Positions 22,642-23,639 of a stretch of 23,639 nt of DNA are shown one piece after another. This DNA comes from Sulfurimonas sp. (lineage in GTDB: Bacteria > Campylobacterota > Campylobacteria > Campylobacterales > Sulfurimonadaceae). Under the pieces are notes generated by a model, which was not told where the DNA came from, ran no database searches, and saw only the letters and a program-made list of their open reading frames with translations. The stretch lies in NCBI GenBank assembly GCA_027047745.1, contig JALTUB010000029.1, forward strand, positions 1 to 23,639, in the 5' to 3' direction. Position numbers and translations under genes: made by a program. Each line of letters starts with the position of its first letter. The stretch's first letter is position 1.

Positions 22642-23639
22642 TTATAGGTAATTGACAAGACTTAATTTGGAAACTTTCCCAACTGTTGATAGCATAGCCT
22701 GATAGTTTAGTGTAAGTTGAGAAAGGGTTAAAGATGCTTGTGCAATATCGGTATCTATAGTTGAAGAGCGTAAAGTCATGGTACTAATTTCAAGAAGACT
22801 TGTTCTCTCATTTGCCCTTGTTAAGGAATTTGATTGTGCTCCAGCAATAGAGTGAGACCTATTTACATGGTTAAATAAATCATCCATCATTTTTATTGCA
22901 TTTTCTATTCCTACTCCTCGTTTAGTACCACTAGAAGCATCAGGATACTCTTTATACTCTTGTACTGATTTAATCATTTTATCTATTGACTTAAAAAAGT
23001 CTGTTTTTGGATCTCTTATTGTTAGTGCATTATTGGAATTAAAAGACATTACAGAAGAGTTTCCACCAAATTTTCCACTATTTGAATCATATAAGGATAT
23101 AGTAGCTTTAGTATTAGCTGTATTAAGCTCAGAAAAAGTTAGTTTTCCATCATAGCTAAGCTTTGTATCTGCTTTTGATGATGCTGTAGAGATTGCATTG
23201 TCATAATCTGTCGCAGTATTTGAAGCTGGATATGTTTTTGTTGTTACCATATTTACAACATCCATAAGTTGTTGATATGTCATATCGTCTGCATTAACAG
23301 CGGCTCTAGTGGAGTTCATGTCAAAAATTGAATAATTTGTTGTACCACCATCTAAAGAGTAAGTAGAACCACCATGAGCAGTGTTTTTTAAATCTATCTG
23401 GGCAGTAAAATTAACACCATTTACATTTTTTCCAACTAAATTTAATGTTGTGCCATCTAGTGTTCCAGCCGTTCCTTGAGACAAATCAGCAACTTCTGAG
23501 AGTTTAGTTGATGGAGTAGCAAAAGCATTTGTTCCTTTTACAACCTGCGTAACATCAGAAGATAACTGAGAACCTGTTTTAGTAAATTCTGTTCTATCAT
23601 ATACTATAGCATCAATATTATTAGCAAGAGTTTTACCAG
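22642..23639 (-). CDS. flgL: Flagellar hook-associated protein FlgL, 3' part
   Basis: The frame is open from the window edge to the stop at 22642, giving the last 332 residues; the N-terminus lies outside. The C-terminus, LLEISTMTLRSSTIDTDIAQASLTLSQLTLNYQAMLSTVGKVSKLSLVNYL when read in pieces, is the helical D0/D1 end of flagellin-like proteins and fits FlgL, the hook-filament junction protein. The middle part (GTAGTLDGTTLNLV, SLYDSNSGKFGG) is the variable surface domain. A TTG at 23484 could look like a start, but the frame and the protein continue upstream of it. The neighbour ftsK supports FlgL. Confidence 0.85.
   Translation of the reverse strand, partial: GKTLANNIDAIVYDRTEFTKTGSQLSSDVTQVVKGTNAFATPSTKLSEVADLSQGTAGTLDGTTLNLVGKNVNGVNFTAQIDLKNTAHGGSTYSLDGGTTNYSIFDMNSTRAAVNADDMTYQQLMDVVNMVTTKTYPASNTATDYDNAISTASSKADTKLSYDGKLTFSELNTANTKATISLYDSNSGKFGGNSSVMSFNSNNALTIRDPKTDFFKSIDKMIKSVQEYKEYPDASSGTKRGVGIENAIKMMDDLFNHVNRSHSIAGAQSNSLTRANERTSLLEISTMTLRSSTIDTDIAQASLTLSQLTLNYQAMLSTVGKVSKLSLVNYL

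Noticed and set aside
1..23639. CRISPR arrays, tRNA or rRNA genes.
   Set aside because: I saw no regularly spaced repeats with spacers and no cloverleaf or rRNA-like sequence; the only tandem array is the 18-bp repeat inside the ATPase gene.

Overview
The window looks like a Campylobacterota chromosome, most probably a Sulfurimonas- or Sulfurovum-type bacterium. This is an inference from AT-rich DNA, lone TATAAT-type -10 boxes, the flgL-ftsK neighbourhood known from this phylum, AcnB, GatC and PilT. I could not run a database search, so the genus is not certain.

Layout. Positions 1-7998 are accessory DNA, visibly more AT-rich than the rest. From left to right they hold a small membrane protein, a BrnT/BrnA toxin-antitoxin pair, an IS110-family insertion sequence with a candidate bridge RNA in its left end, and a two-gene operon of an AAA ATPase plus a DUF4435/TOPRIM protein that resembles the PARIS anti-phage system. 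Then comes a displaced copy of the last 419 bp of polA, followed by a small cassette of an Xre-type repressor, a divergently transcribed secreted protein with two DUF1566 (Lcl C-terminal, lectin-like) domains, and a 78-residue protein. Positions 7999-23639 are core chromosome: polA and an HDOD gene; a TauE/SafE (DsbD_2) membrane protein whose ribosome binding site lies in a 286-bp nested palindrome; an operon of TPR_21/YfgM-like protein, BamB-like lipoprotein, Xer recombinase and HD-domain protein; then gatC, arsC-like and pilT on the plus strand; then acnB, ftsK and the 3' part of flgL on the minus strand.

How it fits together. The 3' end of polA is a point where foreign DNA has accumulated. 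The two polA 3' copies differ at six positions in 419 bp, and all six changes are silent. This suggests that the second copy came from another functional polA and entered by homologous recombination of a roughly 2.9-kb molecule carrying the Xre/DUF1566 cassette. To its left, defence-type genes and an insertion sequence sit together as in a defence island. Two of these modules carry the same 10-base sequence exactly 22 bases after the stop codon, so they may share a mode of assembly.

The best candidates for something new are the Xre/DUF1566 cassette flanked by polA ends, the nested palindrome upstream of the TauE/SafE gene, and the IS110 element with its bridge RNA inserted into a stem-loop.
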